From the NCBI RefSeq assembly GCF_020171345.1, contig NZ_JAIUZM010000001.1:1364001-1428000 (forward strand): 64,000 bases of DNA, in the 5' to 3' direction. The notes under the pieces were generated by a model. The model was given only the letters and a program-made list of their open reading frames with translations. It ran no database searches and was not told the DNA's origin. Below are positions 62,631 through 64,000 of this stretch, piece by piece. This DNA is from Microbulbifer agarilyticus (GTDB taxonomy: Bacteria; Pseudomonadota; Gammaproteobacteria; Pseudomonadales; Cellvibrionaceae). Positions within the stretch are counted from its first letter, which is position 1; every line of letters starts with the position of its first letter. Both the position numbers and the translations under genes were made by a program.

Positions 62631-64000
62631 CATTATTGGCTGTTTTAGTATGGCCATTTCTATCCTTACTGCTATACAGAAAATATAGTGCGTTGACGGC
62701 TACCTTCTGGACGATTTTTGGCGCATATATGTTTCTGCCTCAGAAGGTCGCATTTGTACTTCCTATCTTACCCAATATAGACAAGCAAAATGTTGCAGCG
62801 TACAGCGCACTCATCGGCTGCTTTCTTATTAAAAAGGTAAAGTTTCGCTTTCCGCCGACATTCAGCAGCAAGTTATTACTTGTTACCGGCCTGCTAATTT
62901 CAAGCCTGACGGTACTTACAAATCTCGATCCTGTGTTCACGGGAGTACGGGTGAAACCTGCCCTTTCACCTAAAGACCTAATTTCAATGACATTTCAGAT
63001 GGCATTTACACTGGTTCCATTTGCCCTCGCGTCAATTCTTGTCAAAGACATAAAAGATGGCATTAATGTCCTAAGACTGGTCGCAATTGCTGGGGTTCTC
63101 TACTCGCCGTTGATGATTATCGAAGTGGTGCTGAGCCCGCAGCTCCACACATGGATCTATGGCTTTTTCCCCCATGCGTTTAATCAGCAAATCCGATTTG
63201 GGGGATACCGGCCGGTCGTATTCATGGGGCACGGGCTATTGGTTGCTAATTTTTCTGTTGTTGTCTTGCTCGCAATGACCGGACTATGGAAAGCGAAACA
63301 AAAGATCTTCATTCTGCCAAACATCGTCTTTGTTCTGTATGGATTATTCCTTCTCTTGATATGTAAGTCTGTTGGGGCTTGGCTCCTGGGTACGCTTGGC
63401 TTTCTTATGCTCGCGGTCTTGCCATCAAGACTATCGACTTTGGGCGCGTACATAATTGCATCCGCTGTATTTTTCTATCCAATATTGGCCATGTTTAACT
63501 ACATCCCTCACGACAGACTACTGGAGCTGGCCGCCGTTTTTGGGCCTGATAAGGTTGGTTCGTTGGCGTTCCGATTTGGAAATGAAGAAATCATGCTTGC
63601 ACATGGTCAGGAAAAAATACTGTTCGGTTGGGGAGGGTGGGACCGTAACCGTATTGATGGTGTGGTCACAGATGGTTACTGGATTATCAAGTTTACCCAG
63701 TTTGGTCTACTTGGCTATTTGGTATTCCTTGGACTACCGATGTTAGCAGTAAAAAATGGCAAAGCGTTTTTGAGTAAGATTCGTGATCCACAACATGCTC
63801 AGGTATGTGCGACTTTTTGCGTGACCATCGCAATGCTGATGGTTGATCAGATTCCAAATGCTTCGCAACACAATTGGGTGTTCTTTTTGTATGGCGCTGC
63901 CATCGGTATGTGTGCGAATCATAAGTTTCGAAAATCACGTCGACGTGAATCTGCGGATCGGGAACCCATAATAGGAAACTCGGCTGTGCAACTGCCAGCT
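62615..64000 (+). CDS. O-antigen polymerase/ligase-like membrane protein (3' truncated)
   Basis: The frame starts at the ATG at 62615, overlapping the glycosyltransferase gene by 16 bases, and is open to the window edge, giving 462 residues. It is strongly hydrophobic with about ten or more helices, and it has the periplasmic loop pattern of the Wzy/WaaL superfamily, including FRFGNEEIMLAHGQEKILFGWGGW, where arginine and glycine-rich segments lie between helices. A Wzy-like polymerase of the repeat unit is the most likely role. The end is not visible. Confidence 0.75.
   Translation, partial: MPNTIALLAVLVWPFLSLLLYRKYSALTATFWTIFGAYMFLPQKVAFVLPILPNIDKQNVAAYSALIGCFLIKKVKFRFPPTFSSKLLLVTGLLISSLTVLTNLDPVFTGVRVKPALSPKDLISMTFQMAFTLVPFALASILVKDIKDGINVLRLVAIAGVLYSPLMIIEVVLSPQLHTWIYGFFPHAFNQQIRFGGYRPVVFMGHGLLVANFSVVVLLAMTGLWKAKQKIFILPNIVFVLYGLFLLLICKSVGAWLLGTLGFLMLAVLPSRLSTLGAYIIASAVFFYPILAMFNYIPHDRLLELAAVFGPDKVGSLAFRFGNEEIMLAHGQEKILFGWGGWDRNRIDGVVTDGYWIIKFTQFGLLGYLVFLGLPMLAVKNGKAFLSKIRDPQHAQVCATFCVTIAMLMVDQIPNASQHNWVFFLYGAAIGMCANHKFRKSRRRESADREPIIGNSAVQLPA

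Overview
The window is a contiguous chromosomal stretch of a GC-rich gammaproteobacterium. Gene order points to a marine Cellvibrionales-type organism (Microbulbifer-like) related to the pseudomonads: tsaC-hemF-aroE, polA-engB-cytochrome c4-dsbA, a divergent finR/fpr pair, and a coxB-coxA-ctaG-coxC-SURF1-ctaA-ctaB-sco respiratory block. The taxon is inferred from gene content, not from a marker search. I found no tRNA, rRNA, CRISPR array or transposase gene.

Layout. 1-5 kb: housekeeping genes (tsaC cut by the window edge, hemF, an NTF2-like protein, aroE, purE, purK). 5-7.1 kb: an AT-richer accessory islet of orphan genes, the first broken by an exact 10-bp tandem duplication. 7.1-8 kb: a small membrane protein and a monohaem cytochrome c. 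8-19.5 kb: a catabolic cluster with an amidinotransferase-fold hydrolase, an M20 N-carbamoyl-amino-acid hydrolase, a LysR regulator, an aldehyde dehydrogenase, an APC permease, a TonB-dependent receptor, a PuuB-like FAD amine oxidase and a LuxR-type regulator. Two of its promoters share a strongly palindromic motif, and a 104-bp inverted-repeat element lies between the two hydrolases. I propose that it degrades a guanidino or polyamine-type compound through a ureido acid. 19.5-25.7 kb: gamma-carbonic anhydrase-like protein, oligopeptidase A (prlC), YheV-like protein, two unknowns and a MATE exporter.

26-36 kb: an aa3-type cytochrome c oxidase whose subunit II carries a fused cytochrome c domain, with its copper and haem A assembly genes, followed by a CPBP-family membrane protease with a 13-bp tandem repeat at its 3' end. 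36-39.5 kb: three tiny membrane proteins and the zinc importer znuA / znuCB, where the His-rich segment sits on the ATPase and not on the binding protein. 40-46 kb: polA, a 683-bp intergenic region with two candidate structured RNAs at the classical Spot 42/ErsA locus, then engB, cytochrome c4 and dsbA. 46-54 kb: an FTR1-like cytochrome module without its permease, a pair of paralogous secreted proteins, an ACT-domain protein, an M28 peptidase and two lipoproteins. 54-55.6 kb: finR and fpr. 56.5-64 kb: a lower-GC extracellular or surface polysaccharide cluster with five glycosyltransferases, a PAPS-dependent sulfotransferase and an O-antigen-polymerase-like protein that runs off the window; the sulfotransferase suggests a sulfated polymer.
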